Source: Halovenus marina (GTDB taxonomy: Archaea > Halobacteriota > Halobacteria > Halobacteriales > Haloarculaceae). From it: a stretch of DNA of 64,000 nt. A program made the position numbers and the translations under genes. The notes beneath the pieces were generated by a model. That model ran no database searches and had not been told where the DNA came from. It was given only the letters and a program-made list of their open reading frames with translations. Of this stretch, positions 42,564 to 50,974 are shown in pieces. The stretch is taken from contig NZ_JBLKNZ010000001.1 of NCBI RefSeq assembly GCF_051414115.1, positions 2,170,001 to 2,234,000 of the forward strand. The letters are read 5' to 3'. The first letter of the stretch is position 1. Each line of letters begins with the position of its first letter.

Positions 42564-44108
42564 ATGGACGAGACGTTCGAGCGCGCGCCGGTCGGCATCC
42601 TCGACGTGACTCCGGAGGGGGTCGTTCGCGAGATGAACGAGCGAGCGGAGGATCTGCTCGACGCCGACCCGGACGCCGCGGTCGATTCGTCACTCGAATC
42701 GGTGTTTCCCGAATCGGTCGACGCGAGCGTCCCGAGAGCGTTCGACACGCCCCCGACAGCGGACCGCTCCATCGAGGAGTACTATCCAGCCCTCGACCGC
42801 TGGCTCACCGTCTCGCTCGTGCCGACAGATGGTGCAGTCACGCTCTATCTGCAGGACGTGACCGATCAGCATCGGGACGAGCGTCGCGTCGAACGGTTGC
42901 AGGCTGACCTCGACCGACTGACGATCATCAACGAACTCATCTCGGAGATTATCGGCGAACTCGTCGGCGCGTCTACCCGCGAAGAGATTGCCGAGACGAT
43001 CGGTCGGCAACTCGGTGAGACGGACATCTACGACTTCGCGTGGGTGGGCGAGCGGGAACTCGGGAGCGACGAGATGGTCGTGCGCGCGGCGGCAGGGGCG
43101 ACCGGCCGAACGCTCGACCGCATCGAAACCTGTCTCGACGGAGGCGACGCCATCCCCGAGACGCGCGCTGTCGAGACTGGCACGCCCGAAATCGTCCAGC
43201 CGATCGGTGACGACGAGTCGGTCCCCGAAGCGATCCGGCGGGCCGCGTTCGCTGACGGTCTCCAGTCTGTGCTCGCGATTCCACTGACCTACGGCTCGAA
43301 CGTCTACGGCGTCGTCGGCCTGTACACGTCCGAGCGCGAGGCGTTCTCGCCCCGCGAGCGAGCGAGTTTCGCGACGGTCGGTGAGATGGCTGGCTTCGCC
43401 GTGAACGCGACCCGCAACCGGAACCTCCTGCTGTCGGACACGCTCGTCGAACTCCGCCTCCAGGTGACCGATGAGTCCGACCCGTTCGTCGGCGTCAGTG
43501 CGAGATACGATAGCGCACTCGCGGTAAACGGGCTGGTCCCGCAGGGGGAGGATCTACTCTGTTATCTCTCGGTCGAGGATGCGTCGCCGGACGCAGTTGC
43601 GGAGGCGCTGGCCGAAACTACGGGGACAGTCTCGACACGCGTCGTCGAGGAGTACGACGACGGAGGGTCGCTGGAGGTCGTGCTGGACGAGGAGACGCCG
43701 CTCGGTCGACTGGTGACTCGGGGGGCGACCGTTCGGTCTGCGGCGTTCGACGGCCGCGGGGGTGAGATTCTCGTCGACCTGTCTCCCGAGGAGGACGTGC
43801 GACGCCTCGCCGACGCTGTCACCCGCGAGTACGACGCCGAGGTGCTCGCCAAGCGCGAGCGCGAACGTGACGTCGAGACTGCACGCGAGTTTCGGGACAC
43901 GCTCAGCGACCGCCTGACCGAGCGACAGGAGACGGCGCTCAAGACCGCGTTTCTCGCAGACTACTTCGAGTCCCCGAGAGGGAGCAACGCCGAGGAAGTC
44001 GCTGAGGCGCTCGACATCACCGGCCCGACGCTGCTGCACCACCTCCGGGCCGGACAGCGCAAACTCCTCGCGGAGTTTTTCGAGCAGACTGACGAGCATC
44101 CGAACTAG
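42564..44108 (+). CDS. PAS-GAF-HTH_10 regulator of the bacterio-opsin activator (BAT) type
   Basis: A 514-residue protein. A PAS domain occupies about 1-105 (FERAPVGILDVTPEGVVREMN). A GAF domain spans about 125-285 (IGRQLGETDIYDFAWVGERE and PLTYGSNVYGVVGLYTSERE). The BAT central domain follows (about 295-440). The C-terminal HTH_10 is LTERQETALKTAFLADYFESP with TGPTLLHHLRAGQRKLL as recognition helix region. It is a one-component regulator sensing a ligand or redox signal. It is 112 bp downstream of the RND gene, with a REP-like element between, and may act with the response regulator that follows. Confidence 0.87.
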   Translation: MDETFERAPVGILDVTPEGVVREMNERAEDLLDADPDAAVDSSLESVFPESVDASVPRAFDTPPTADRSIEEYYPALDRWLTVSLVPTDGAVTLYLQDVTDQHRDERRVERLQADLDRLTIINELISEIIGELVGASTREEIAETIGRQLGETDIYDFAWVGERELGSDEMVVRAAAGATGRTLDRIETCLDGGDAIPETRAVETGTPEIVQPIGDDESVPEAIRRAAFADGLQSVLAIPLTYGSNVYGVVGLYTSEREAFSPRERASFATVGEMAGFAVNATRNRNLLLSDTLVELRLQVTDESDPFVGVSARYDSALAVNGLVPQGEDLLCYLSVEDASPDAVAEALAETTGTVSTRVVEEYDDGGSLEVVLDEETPLGRLVTRGATVRSAAFDGRGGEILVDLSPEEDVRRLADAVTREYDAEVLAKRERERDVETAREFRDTLSDRLTERQETALKTAFLADYFESPRGSNAEEVAEALDITGPTLLHHLRAGQRKLLAEFFEQTDEHPN

Positions 44109-44182
44109 CGAGTGCTGTCGGTCCGACGAGCGAACCACGGCCATTATAGGGATTGCAGGGGAAGATCCGATAACACAGGGCC

Positions 44183-44758
44183 ATGGGAGATTCGACGCCG
44201 CTGCCGAACGCGCTCGTCGTCGACGACGAGAAGGAAGTCGCAGACGCGTACGCGCTCCGACTGCGCGGACTCTGTGAGATCGAGACGGTCTACGACGGGC
44301 GTACAGCGCTCGAGGAAACCGAACAGCGAGCGGTGGATATCGTCCTCCTCGACCGGCACATGCCGGGACTGTCCGGAGACGAAGTACTCGAGAAACTCGA
44401 CGACCGCGACTACTACGGACAGGTTATCATGGTGACGGCTATCGACCCCGGATTCGACGTGCTCGATATGCCCTTCGACGACTATCTCTGCAAGCCGATC
44501 GACCGCGAGGACGTCAGGGAGGCGGTCACACAGCAGTGTACGGTACTCGGTTACGAGACGCTCGGCGAGTACTTCCGCGTCGAATCGACACGACGCGTCA
44601 TCGCAGCAGAGGTCGCCACGGAGGACCGCGAGACACACGACGAGTATCAGGAGACGATAGCCCGCGCGAGTGAACTCGAAGAGCGCGTCCGTCGACTTCT
44701 CGACGACGCGGAGACGCTCCTCGACCAGTTCGAGGACATCGGCCGCGAAGGACAATAA
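44183..44758 (+). CDS. Response regulator with HalX domain
   Basis: A 191-residue protein. A receiver domain spans residues about 9-118: acidic pair in VVDDEKEVAD, phospho-accepting Asp in DIVLLDRHMPG near 56, Thr in VMVTAID and Lys in CKPIDRED. The C-terminal HalX domain, ETHDEYQETIARASELEERV-type coiled coil, is found mainly in haloarchaea. No DNA-binding domain is present. It likely takes phosphate from a kinase such as the convergent neighbour at 44786-45817. An ATTATAGG box lies about 35 nt upstream. Confidence 0.88.
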   Translation: MGDSTPLPNALVVDDEKEVADAYALRLRGLCEIETVYDGRTALEETEQRAVDIVLLDRHMPGLSGDEVLEKLDDRDYYGQVIMVTAIDPGFDVLDMPFDDYLCKPIDREDVREAVTQQCTVLGYETLGEYFRVESTRRVIAAEVATEDRETHDEYQETIARASELEERVRRLLDDAETLLDQFEDIGREGQ

Positions 44759-44785
44759 CTCAGATCGGATCGAGACCGGCGAAAC

Positions 44786-45817
44786 TCAGCCCGAATCGAG
44801 ACCACTGACCTCGATTCGCGCGCCGCCCGCGGCGGCGTCTGTGACGGTGACCGACCAGCCGTGCAGGTCGGCAATCCGCGCGACGATTGCCAGTCCCAGC
44901 CCGGTTCCGTGGTCGTCCGAACTGTAACCGGGTTCGAAGACACGCTCCCAGTCATCTCGTGGGATTCCCGGGCCGTCGTCGGCCACGTAGAAGCCGCCAC
45001 CGTCGATCGAACCGACAGTGACCGACACGTCGAATCGTCCGTGTTCGGCGGTCCCCGTCGAGCTGTGTTCGGCGAGTCCCGTCGAACCGTGTTCGACGGC
45101 GTTGCGGAACAGGTTCTCGAACAGTCGCCCGACGCTGTCCGGGTCTGCGGTCGCCGTGGGGAGTTGCTCAGCGACAGTCAGTGTCGCACCGTCTGTCTCG
45201 ACAGTCTCCCAGGCAGTTTCGGCCACGTCGGTCAGGTCGACCGCCCCGTCCGGTTGGACGACCTCTTCTCCCCGAGCGATGGTGAGCACGTCCTGAATGA
45301 TCCGCTCCATTCGCTCGTGTGCCTGTTCGACGTGGTCGAAGTGTTCGTCTTCGTCGAGTTCCCGGCCAGCTTCGAGGCGGGCCTTGGCAACGTCCAGCGG
45401 GTTCCGCAGGTCGTGACTGACCACGCTGGCGACGTGGTCGATTTCGAGAGTCCCCGCCGCTCCGTCGTCCGGTTCGTCAGCATCTGTCTCGGTGAACAGC
45501 AAAAAGCCCTGCTCGCCGTCTTCGGGCGGAACCGCCGTGACGAGAAAGTCGGTATCCGATCGAGATTTGCTGAGTTGCACCTCGAACTGGTCGCCCTCGG
45601 TGAGAAGCGAACTGAGCGAATCAGACCCGTCTCGAACACCGAGCGCCTCGAACGCGTCTGGAATCGATTGGCCGTCGACGTCCGTTCCAAAGCGCGTCTC
45701 GAATGCCGCATTCGTCGACCGGATGACCGGTGTGCCGTTCTCGATGCCGTAGCTACACGCGGGGCCGGGATAGCGGTCGATCGAAAGCGAACGCGCCTGT
45801 GTTGAGTCTCTGGACAT
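44786..45817 (-). CDS. Sensor histidine kinase with PAS domain
   Basis: A 343-residue soluble kinase. A PAS-like domain spans about 15-120, and the phosphoacceptor is in DHVASVVSHDLRNPLDVAKARLEAG. The ATPase domain has LFENLFRNAVEHGSTG as N box, VADDGPGIPRDD and HGTGLGLAIVAR. Inside the N-box region a small duplication reads EHGSTGLAEHSSTGTAEHG, from a roughly 24-bp DNA repeat near 45045-45115; this would lengthen the ATP-lid loop. Start at ATG 45817; the longer frame is basic. It is convergent with the HalX response regulator, a plausible partner. Confidence 0.85.
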   Translation of the reverse strand: MSRDSTQARSLSIDRYPGPACSYGIENGTPVIRSTNAAFETRFGTDVDGQSIPDAFEALGVRDGSDSLSSLLTEGDQFEVQLSKSRSDTDFLVTAVPPEDGEQGFLLFTETDADEPDDGAAGTLEIDHVASVVSHDLRNPLDVAKARLEAGRELDEDEHFDHVEQAHERMERIIQDVLTIARGEEVVQPDGAVDLTDVAETAWETVETDGATLTVAEQLPTATADPDSVGRLFENLFRNAVEHGSTGLAEHSSTGTAEHGRFDVSVTVGSIDGGGFYVADDGPGIPRDDWERVFEPGYSSDDHGTGLGLAIVARIADLHGWSVTVTDAAAGGARIEVSGLDSG

Positions 45818-45921
45818 GGTCTCATGGGCCGACGGGACGGCGCCTCGACACGCCCCAACAGTCGTGGTTCGGGCGCGACATTTGAATTTCTGTTGGCTGT
45901 CCACGCCCTTAGTGGTAGAGC

Positions 45922-45932
45922 CTAGCTATACA
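45922..45932 (-). promoter_or_regulatory. TGTATAGCTAG motif upstream of the histidine kinase
   Basis: Minus-strand TGTATAGCTAG, identical to the site at 39782-39792, 105 nt before the kinase start at 45817. Confidence 0.45.
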
Positions 45933-46044
45933 AAGAGACGGGACAGACGCCGATTGCGAGCGGTACTCCGGCTCTCTCCCGCAGTTTTCGGTCTCGCTCG
46001 CAGCGACGGACTGCGCTCTGTGGTCCGTGCCACACTCGCGCATC

Positions 46045-46055
46045 TGTATTGCTAG
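46045..46055 (+). promoter_or_regulatory. TGTATTGCTAG motif upstream of the winged-helix regulator
   Basis: Identical to the site at 39751-39761; flanking bases (TC before, AT after... TCTGTATTGCTAGAT) are also shared. It lies 70 nt before the ATG at 46126. Confidence 0.45.
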
Positions 46056-46125
46056 ATGCTTCACGAGGGGGAGATGTCGATACCTAGCCTGGGGACACAG
46101 GATGGGGTGCCGCATAGAGAGAGAT

Positions 46126-46551
46126 ATGACACGGTCGACCCGTCGATCCGAGCGCCCTCCCGACAGAAGTGCAGTCGAGTCAGCGCAGTGCAGCCACCAG
46201 GCACCGGTCGACGCCGACACGCTGCTCGCGTTGCTCGGCGACGACTACACCTATCAAGTCCTCAAAGCCGTCGTCGAACGCCCACGGACTGGGCGGGAGA
46301 TCCGAGAGGCGACAGGCGTCTCGAAGGCAACAGTGTACCGACGGCTGGACCGGCTAGAGGAGGCCGGTATCGTCGACTCGACGATGCAACTCGACGAAGA
46401 CGGACATCACTGCAAGCAGTTTCACGCGGTGACGCAGTCGATACAGGTGCAGTTTGGCGAGGACGAGTTCACCGCACGGATCGAGCCCGGTTCAGACGTA
46501 GCGAACGACAAACAGGAACGGACCAGACGACGGTCACCTGCCGACGACTGA
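46126..46551 (+). CDS. Winged-helix transcriptional regulator (ArsR-like)
   Basis: A 141-residue protein. The HTH is DTLLALLGDDYTYQVLKAVVERPRTG followed by EIREATGVSKATVYRRLDRLEEAG, a clear recognition helix. A short beta wing and an acidic/basic tail with FHAVTQSIQVQFGEDEF follow. Chosen start is the ATG at 46126; upstream in-frame ATGs give a Cys/Arg-rich extension. It is a candidate binder of the TGTATWGCTAG sites, since one lies in its own promoter (autoregulation, inference). The TGA stop leads directly into ATACTGGCC, a degenerate repeat arm. Confidence 0.82.
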   Translation: MTRSTRRSERPPDRSAVESAQCSHQAPVDADTLLALLGDDYTYQVLKAVVERPRTGREIREATGVSKATVYRRLDRLEEAGIVDSTMQLDEDGHHCKQFHAVTQSIQVQFGEDEFTARIEPGSDVANDKQERTRRRSPADD

Positions 46552-46590
46552 TACTGGCCGCGGTGCAGTTCGGCAGCATCTTCCTCTTGT
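46551..46590. repeat. Degenerate palindromic repeat remnant
   Basis: ATACTGGCCGCGGTGCAG directly on the stop codon of the winged-helix gene resembles an outer arm, with no good right partner. A full element starts at 46592, so two insertions may be adjacent. Confidence 0.35.
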
Positions 46591-46591
46591 G

Positions 46592-46670
46592 ATACTGCTG
46601 GCTGTACGTTCGTACAGATATTCGCCACCAAGGGTAGCGAATTCGTTCAAAATGGGACAGCCAGCAGTAT
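46592..46670. repeat. Palindromic REP-like element, CTGCTGG subfamily, reverse orientation
   Basis: 79 bp with perfect outer arms ATACTGCTGGCTGT/ACAGCCAGCAGTAT. The inner stem TTCGCCACC/GGTAGCGAA has one C-A mismatch on this strand and the corresponding U-G pair on the other. It lies between convergent genes. Confidence 0.9.
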
Positions 46671-46733
46671 GAGTAACCGACACTCGTCTAACGTCTATTC
46701 GTGAGTGGCAACAGATTCGTGTCGGTCAAGCAG

Positions 46734-47597
46734 TTAGATGAACCCGTCGCCGCGGGGACCGGTCGAGCGAGACGTCTCGACGTCGTCGAGGCGGTCGAAA
46801 ACCTCGTCGAACTCGGCGGGACGATTCCCTTCAGTCGCGTAGAAGTACAGCGCCGTCTTGACGATGCCACGGAGCGTGTACGTGATGAGCTGTGCGATCA
46901 ACACGCCAGCCACGAACAGCGGGAGACCGAGAATGAGTATCTCCTCGGCGAACAGGAGATACGCACCCGGTGCAAGCACCGGCAGCGCGACGACCATCGC
47001 GATGAGGTTCACACCCACGAGACCGATCGGCGTCTCACCGAACGTCTCCTTGAACGTCGTCGCGCTGCGCGTGAACATCTCCCGGACCGAGGGTTTCTCG
47101 AAGACGATGACCGGGATGACGAAAAAGGTCAACAGCGTCCACGCGATGCCGACCACCATGGCGAGGATCTGACCAACTGCAGAGTCCGATTCCGAGATGA
47201 GATCGAGAACGACACCGACCGTCGCGCTGATCACCGCCCACGCAAGCAGCGGCCACTTGACCGCCCACGCGTTCTCGATACCGTCACGGAGCGATGGCTC
47301 CTCGCCAGCGAGTACCGCACGTGTCTGATGGACCAGCGCCGCGGTGAAAAACGCCGAGATGAACGCCGTCCCGAGATAGATACCTACGAGGGCAATACCG
47401 CCGACGACGAACGTGATCGTGTCGCTGCTGTCGAGTGCGAGAACGCTGAACATCGGCGTCAGCAAGAGCGCGAGATACGCCAGACCAGCGATCCCGCTCA
47501 CGACTGGGAACAGCGCGAGTCGCGGGTGTTCTCGCAGTACCGAGACGCTCTGTCGAACGAGGAGATAGCCTCGCTTGGCTCTGCCGAGCAGTTGCAT
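46734..47597 (-). CDS. Multipass membrane protein, DUF6159-like
   Basis: A 287-residue protein with six hydrophobic helices. It opens with GYLLVRQSVSVLREHPRLALFPVVSGI, has a central ALVHQTRAVLAGEEPSLRDGIENAW and ends with a cytoplasmic acidic tail. The pattern agrees with the DUF6159 family of archaeal and bacterial membrane proteins of unknown function. Start at the ATG at 47597 is preferred to the upstream GTG frame. Confidence 0.68.
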   Translation of the reverse strand: MQLLGRAKRGYLLVRQSVSVLREHPRLALFPVVSGIAGLAYLALLLTPMFSVLALDSSDTITFVVGGIALVGIYLGTAFISAFFTAALVHQTRAVLAGEEPSLRDGIENAWAVKWPLLAWAVISATVGVVLDLISESDSAVGQILAMVVGIAWTLLTFFVIPVIVFEKPSVREMFTRSATTFKETFGETPIGLVGVNLIAMVVALPVLAPGAYLLFAEEILILGLPLFVAGVLIAQLITYTLRGIVKTALYFYATEGNRPAEFDEVFDRLDDVETSRSTGPRGDGFI

Positions 47598-47750
47598 GGC
47601 TGTCTGGTAGTAGGAACAGTCGGGGGGTAAGGTCCGGGTCACTGTTTCACGCGCTGAAACGCATCGCGCTGTCTGCTACGGGTATTGTCGCTGTCGTCTC
47701 GTGTTTGCGCCGCGGTCGCTCACCGTTTCGCAACATATTTGCGGTGTCCT

Positions 47751-47772
47751 GACTGACTAATCAGTTAGTGAG
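47751..47772. promoter_or_regulatory. Probable TetR-type operator in the MFS transporter promoter
   Basis: The sequence TGACTAATCAGTTAGTGA contains the inverted repeat ACTAA-TCAG-TTAGT (47756-47769). It lies about 10 bp downstream of a CATATTTG TATA-like box and about 45 nt before the GTG start, where a repressor would block transcription. Similar TGACTAATCAG-type palindromes precede drug-export genes controlled by TetR repressors in haloarchaea. No TetR gene is adjacent. Confidence 0.5.
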
Positions 47773-47814
47773 ACCACAACAGAGACGGCCGAGTACCCTC
47801 GGCCAGATCCCACA

Positions 47815-49122
47815 GTGAACGACAGCGATTCGAGCGTCGTGTCACGGATCGTCGGCGACGGGAGCGTACTGTCCCGGATGTTTGGTGACAACGCCGTCGT
47901 CGTGGCAACTGTCGTCATCAGCACCTTTTTCATCGGGTTTGGCGGCGGTGTGATCTTTCCGATCCTCCCGAATCTGGGGGTGGTACTCGGGATTTCGCCG
48001 TTGCTCGTCGGCGTCATCCTGAGCGCGAACCGGTTCACACGGCTGGTCGCGAACGCACCCGCGGGTTCGCTCGTCGACCGGATTGGAACCCGAACCCCCT
48101 TCGTGCTGGGGATGGGGATTCAGGCTGTCGGCACCGCTGGCTATATCGTCGCCTTCTTTCTCCCCTTTCCGACCGCCTGGTTTCTCGGCGCACGGATCCT
48201 CTGGGGTGTCGGCAGTGCTTTCGTCTTCGCGACGGCACTCACCATCGCGGCCGACGTGAGTTCGGGCAACTCTCGGGGTGCGAACATGGGGATGATCAGA
48301 GGGGGGATCCTCTTTGGGTTTCCCACAGGCGTCGTGCTCGGCGGCCTCGTCAGCGAACTGTACGGCAACGTCGCGGCCTTCAGCCTCGCAACCGTGTTCG
48401 CAGTGATCGCGACGCTGATCGCGTACCGTGCTATCCCCGAGACACACGTCGAGGGGGACGCACACCGGTCAGTCAAACCGTGGGATGTCGATACGGCGAT
48501 CCCGGCACTGACTGTCGGGAGCGTCAACTTCGCCGTCTTTTTCGTCTACACCGGAGCCCTCTTTGCGACACTCGTCGTGTTCATCCGCGAGTACGACCTG
48601 GGCGTGTTCGGACTCGGGCCACAGGGAAGTTCGGGGATATTTATGGCGCTCACTGTCGTTTCGGCTGGCGTATTCATGCTTCTCGGCGGGATGTTGAGCG
48701 ACCGGCGAGCCTCACGGGTGCCGACGCTGCTTGTCTTTCTGCTGTTGGCTGGCGGTGGCTTCGTCTTGCTCGCGCTTGCAGATTCGGTCCTGACACTCGC
48801 TATCGCCTGCGTCTGCATCGGAACCGGACAGGGTGGAACGAGTGGGCCACTGATGGCGCTTCTGGCCGACATGACGCCAGACGAACGGATGGGTCGTGCT
48901 GTCGGGACGAACAACGTCTTCGGTGATGTCGGTGGCGGACTCGGGCCACTGGTGTCCCTTCCACTGGTGAACTCGATCGGGTTCGTTCCGGTGTATCTCG
49001 CCTGCGCGGCGCTCCCGGTTGCGGCCACGTTCGTGTTGCTCGGCGGCGTCTACCGCGAGACCGGACGGTTTCTCCCCGGCCGATCCCACACACCTCCGGA
49101 CGTCACACTGACGGACGACTGA
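47815..49122 (+). CDS. MFS transporter
   Basis: A 435-residue protein with 12 membrane helices. The loop-2/3 signature reads LVANAPAGSLVDRIGTRTPFVLG, the usual G-x-x-D-R-x-G-R/T motif of the major facilitator superfamily. The second half repeats it as LGGMLSDRRASRVPT. These are drug/proton antiporter-like features; the substrate is unknown. Starts with GTG at 47815. The probable repressor site upstream supports an inducible efflux role. Confidence 0.87.
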   Translation: MNDSDSSVVSRIVGDGSVLSRMFGDNAVVVATVVISTFFIGFGGGVIFPILPNLGVVLGISPLLVGVILSANRFTRLVANAPAGSLVDRIGTRTPFVLGMGIQAVGTAGYIVAFFLPFPTAWFLGARILWGVGSAFVFATALTIAADVSSGNSRGANMGMIRGGILFGFPTGVVLGGLVSELYGNVAAFSLATVFAVIATLIAYRAIPETHVEGDAHRSVKPWDVDTAIPALTVGSVNFAVFFVYTGALFATLVVFIREYDLGVFGLGPQGSSGIFMALTVVSAGVFMLLGGMLSDRRASRVPTLLVFLLLAGGGFVLLALADSVLTLAIACVCIGTGQGGTSGPLMALLADMTPDERMGRAVGTNNVFGDVGGGLGPLVSLPLVNSIGFVPVYLACAALPVAATFVLLGGVYRETGRFLPGRSHTPPDVTLTDD

Positions 49123-49269
49123 GCGGGTGTGTGACACACCACAACGGTGGCATTCGTGGTAGCTCGAACTGAAGTGGCTCGGGTACGTTCGATAGCCTAA
49201 TGCCAGAATCGAGGCCAACGCCGGGCAGAGCTAGTCGGGACCCAAGAGTCTCACCGTCCGTCGTGCCTC

Positions 49270-50157
49270 TCACGAACCGTTCCCGGACGGGTCGGTTCTC
49301 TCACCTGTCACGGTCACCTCGCCCGAGAGCAACTGTGCGGAGGGGGGCGCAAGCGTAATCTCTTCTTCGTCAAATCGACGCTTCACCGTTCGTCGGAAGT
49401 CCGACCGGGCGGTCAGGATGTCCTGATTCATCGGATCCGCGATCCAGAACTCCGTCTGTAGTGTGATCGCGTTTTCACCGAGTTCGACGATGCGCGCGTT
49501 TGGGGCTGGGTCATCGAGAACGAACTCCTGGTTCGTGGCGATCTGTTGCAGTTCCAGCAGGGCGTGCTCGGTGTCCTCGTAGTAGGCGACGTACACCTGT
49601 TCTGTGATTCGATACCGGTCCCGGCCGTAGGGCCGCGTGAGCGCGTTGTCTGTGAGTTCAGTGTTCGGAACGGCGATGGTTTCGTGGTTCGGTGTTCGAA
49701 CCCGCGTGACACGGAAGTCGACTGACTCGATGGTTCCCTCACCGCCCGGCCACGATATCCAGTCGCCGACGTTGAAATCAGGATCGGCGACCAGAAACAT
49801 CCCGCTGATGAGCGATCCGAACACCTGCTGGCCAGCGATGCCGAGGGCAAACGTGAGGGCCGCGATGATGACCGCTGACTCGGAGAGCACGTTCCCGTAG
49901 CCTGCAGCGATGATGCCAGTCAGAGTCGCGAACCCGATCAGAACGACTCGCAGGTACGTCTGTGCCGCAGATTCGATGGTGGGGTTGTTCCGATTACGCG
50001 CTCTGACGAACCGGGCAACGAGCGGAACGAGTACGATTCGACCGAGGAGATAGACGCTCGTCAGCCCTACGAAGAACCAGAACAGCTCTGACAACACCTG
50101 ACCGTAGGCCGACAACACATCTGTCAGCCAGTCTGGTAGTGAAATCCGGTCACTCAT
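49270..50157 (-). CDS. MscS-type mechanosensitive ion channel
   Basis: A 295-residue protein. Three to four N-terminal helices include GYGNVLSESAVIIAALTFALGIAGQQVFGSLISGMFLV, the glycine/alanine pore helix. The beta domain follows: DWISWPGGEGTIESVDFRVTRV and TIAVPNTELTDNALTRPY. The C-terminal alpha/beta domain is complete. It would open under membrane tension on osmotic downshift. The ATG at 50157 gives the expected start; the upstream extension is 12 residues only. Confidence 0.88.
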   Translation of the reverse strand: MSDRISLPDWLTDVLSAYGQVLSELFWFFVGLTSVYLLGRIVLVPLVARFVRARNRNNPTIESAAQTYLRVVLIGFATLTGIIAAGYGNVLSESAVIIAALTFALGIAGQQVFGSLISGMFLVADPDFNVGDWISWPGGEGTIESVDFRVTRVRTPNHETIAVPNTELTDNALTRPYGRDRYRITEQVYVAYYEDTEHALLELQQIATNQEFVLDDPAPNARIVELGENAITLQTEFWIADPMNQDILTARSDFRRTVKRRFDEEEITLAPPSAQLLSGEVTVTGERTDPSGNGS

Positions 50158-50346
50158 GGACCAAGTGTTGACCGCCACCACCAAAAAGCCCAATTGCAGT
50201 GGTGGACAGAAAATGGGCCGGACAGATGTACACCGCGCCGAGACGTGCTCACGTTATTGCGCGCGACTCGTCTGCTTCAAAGCCGCTTGGACCACACAGA
50301 CGGCGCTGGCGACTCGCTTCGCTCGTCGTATTGTGCCATCAGAAGC

Positions 50347-50367
50347 GGGTCGGGGCGGATTTGAACC
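50347..50367. repeat. Duplicate of the tRNA-Val 3' end (probable relic att site)
   Basis: 21 bases identical to 50458-50478, which form the acceptor 3' strand and T-arm side of tRNA-Val. Identity stops abruptly on both sides. The copy lies 111 bp downstream of the tRNA's 3' end in transcriptional sense, as expected when a tRNA-targeting integrase recombined there and the element was later deleted. Confidence 0.65.
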
Positions 50368-50456
50368 TCGATCGTTCCGCTACGCTCCACTCCCTGTTTC
50401 AAATCCTTCCTCCCCACTGCGGGTTTTCTCCTCGCTATGCTCGTCGAAAATGCTCA

Positions 50457-50531
50457 TGGGTCGGGGCGGATTTGAACCGCCGACTTCCTCCGTGTGAAGG
50501 AGGTATCATAACCGGCCTAGATCACCGACCC
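50457..50531 (-). tRNA. tRNA-Val (anticodon CAC)
   Basis: On the minus strand the gene begins GGGTCGGTGAT and ends CCGACCC plus A as discriminator, so the 7-bp acceptor stem is perfect. The anticodon stem CCTCC/GGAGG holds the loop TTCACAC, giving anticodon CAC (Val). The T arm contains GGTTCAAATCC. CCA is not encoded. A TTCTTAAG box lies about 30 bp upstream of its 5' end and could be the promoter. Confidence 0.93.
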
Positions 50532-50581
50532 GCGCACTCGTGGCTACTTGTGCAGGTACCTTAAGAATTGTTTTTCGCCCG

Positions 50582-50845
50582 CTAGTCGCTGCGCTCGCCG
50601 CGATACTGCGTCACCTTCCCACGGGCTTGATCGATGGCTTCTCTCGCTTCACCTTCGGCACGCTCACCGACCTCTTTCAGGTCCGCACGGAGTTTCTCGA
50701 CACGACCTGGCTCCGGTTCCTCTTCCTCGCCGATGATGTCCTGAACGCGCTCCTGGAGAGGTTCAACTTCCTCCTGAACGCCTTGCTTTGCCGTCTCACC
50801 GGCCCGTTTCAGGTAATATCGCGTGTCCTCGAAGTGTTTGTTCAT
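50582..50845 (-). CDS. Small charged helical protein, DUF7553-like
   Basis: An 87-residue protein, almost wholly charged helix: HFEDTRYYLKRAGETAKQGV, LQERVQDIIGEEEEPEP, LRADLKEVGERAEGEAREAI. Alternating Glu/Arg/Lys with spaced Leu and Ala suggest a coiled coil. This pattern fits a small haloarchaeal family (DUF7553) of unknown function. It lies just upstream of tRNA-Val on the same strand. Confidence 0.7.
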   Translation of the reverse strand: MNKHFEDTRYYLKRAGETAKQGVQEEVEPLQERVQDIIGEEEEPEPGRVEKLRADLKEVGERAEGEAREAIDQARGKVTQYRGERSD

Positions 50846-50974
50846 ATCTGACCATACGCAGACAACGAATATATCCTTTGTGGCATCGTCAGCGTCGACC
50901 TCGCTCGCACAAGCGAGCCGGTGTATTCGTTGTAGTACATCACATACAACGCGAGTTCTCAGAGTGGCGAGCCG

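Larger units (their letters stand above)
45818..46125. other. Divergent promoter region between a kinase and a winged-helix regulator
   Basis: 308 bp without a gene. It contains one TGTATWGCTAG motif per direction (45922-45932 on minus, 46045-46055 on plus), each facing the gene it precedes. Confidence 0.55.

Noticed and set aside
49126..49140. GGTGTGTGACACACC palindrome after the MFS gene
   Set aside because: A 7-bp stem with a one-base loop cannot form a normal terminator hairpin and no T-run follows; likely chance.
50156..50497. Frame encoding a GRGGFEP-type peptide
   Set aside because: This peptide is the well-known false translation of a tRNA gene 3' half; it spans the tRNA-Val duplicate and the tRNA itself.
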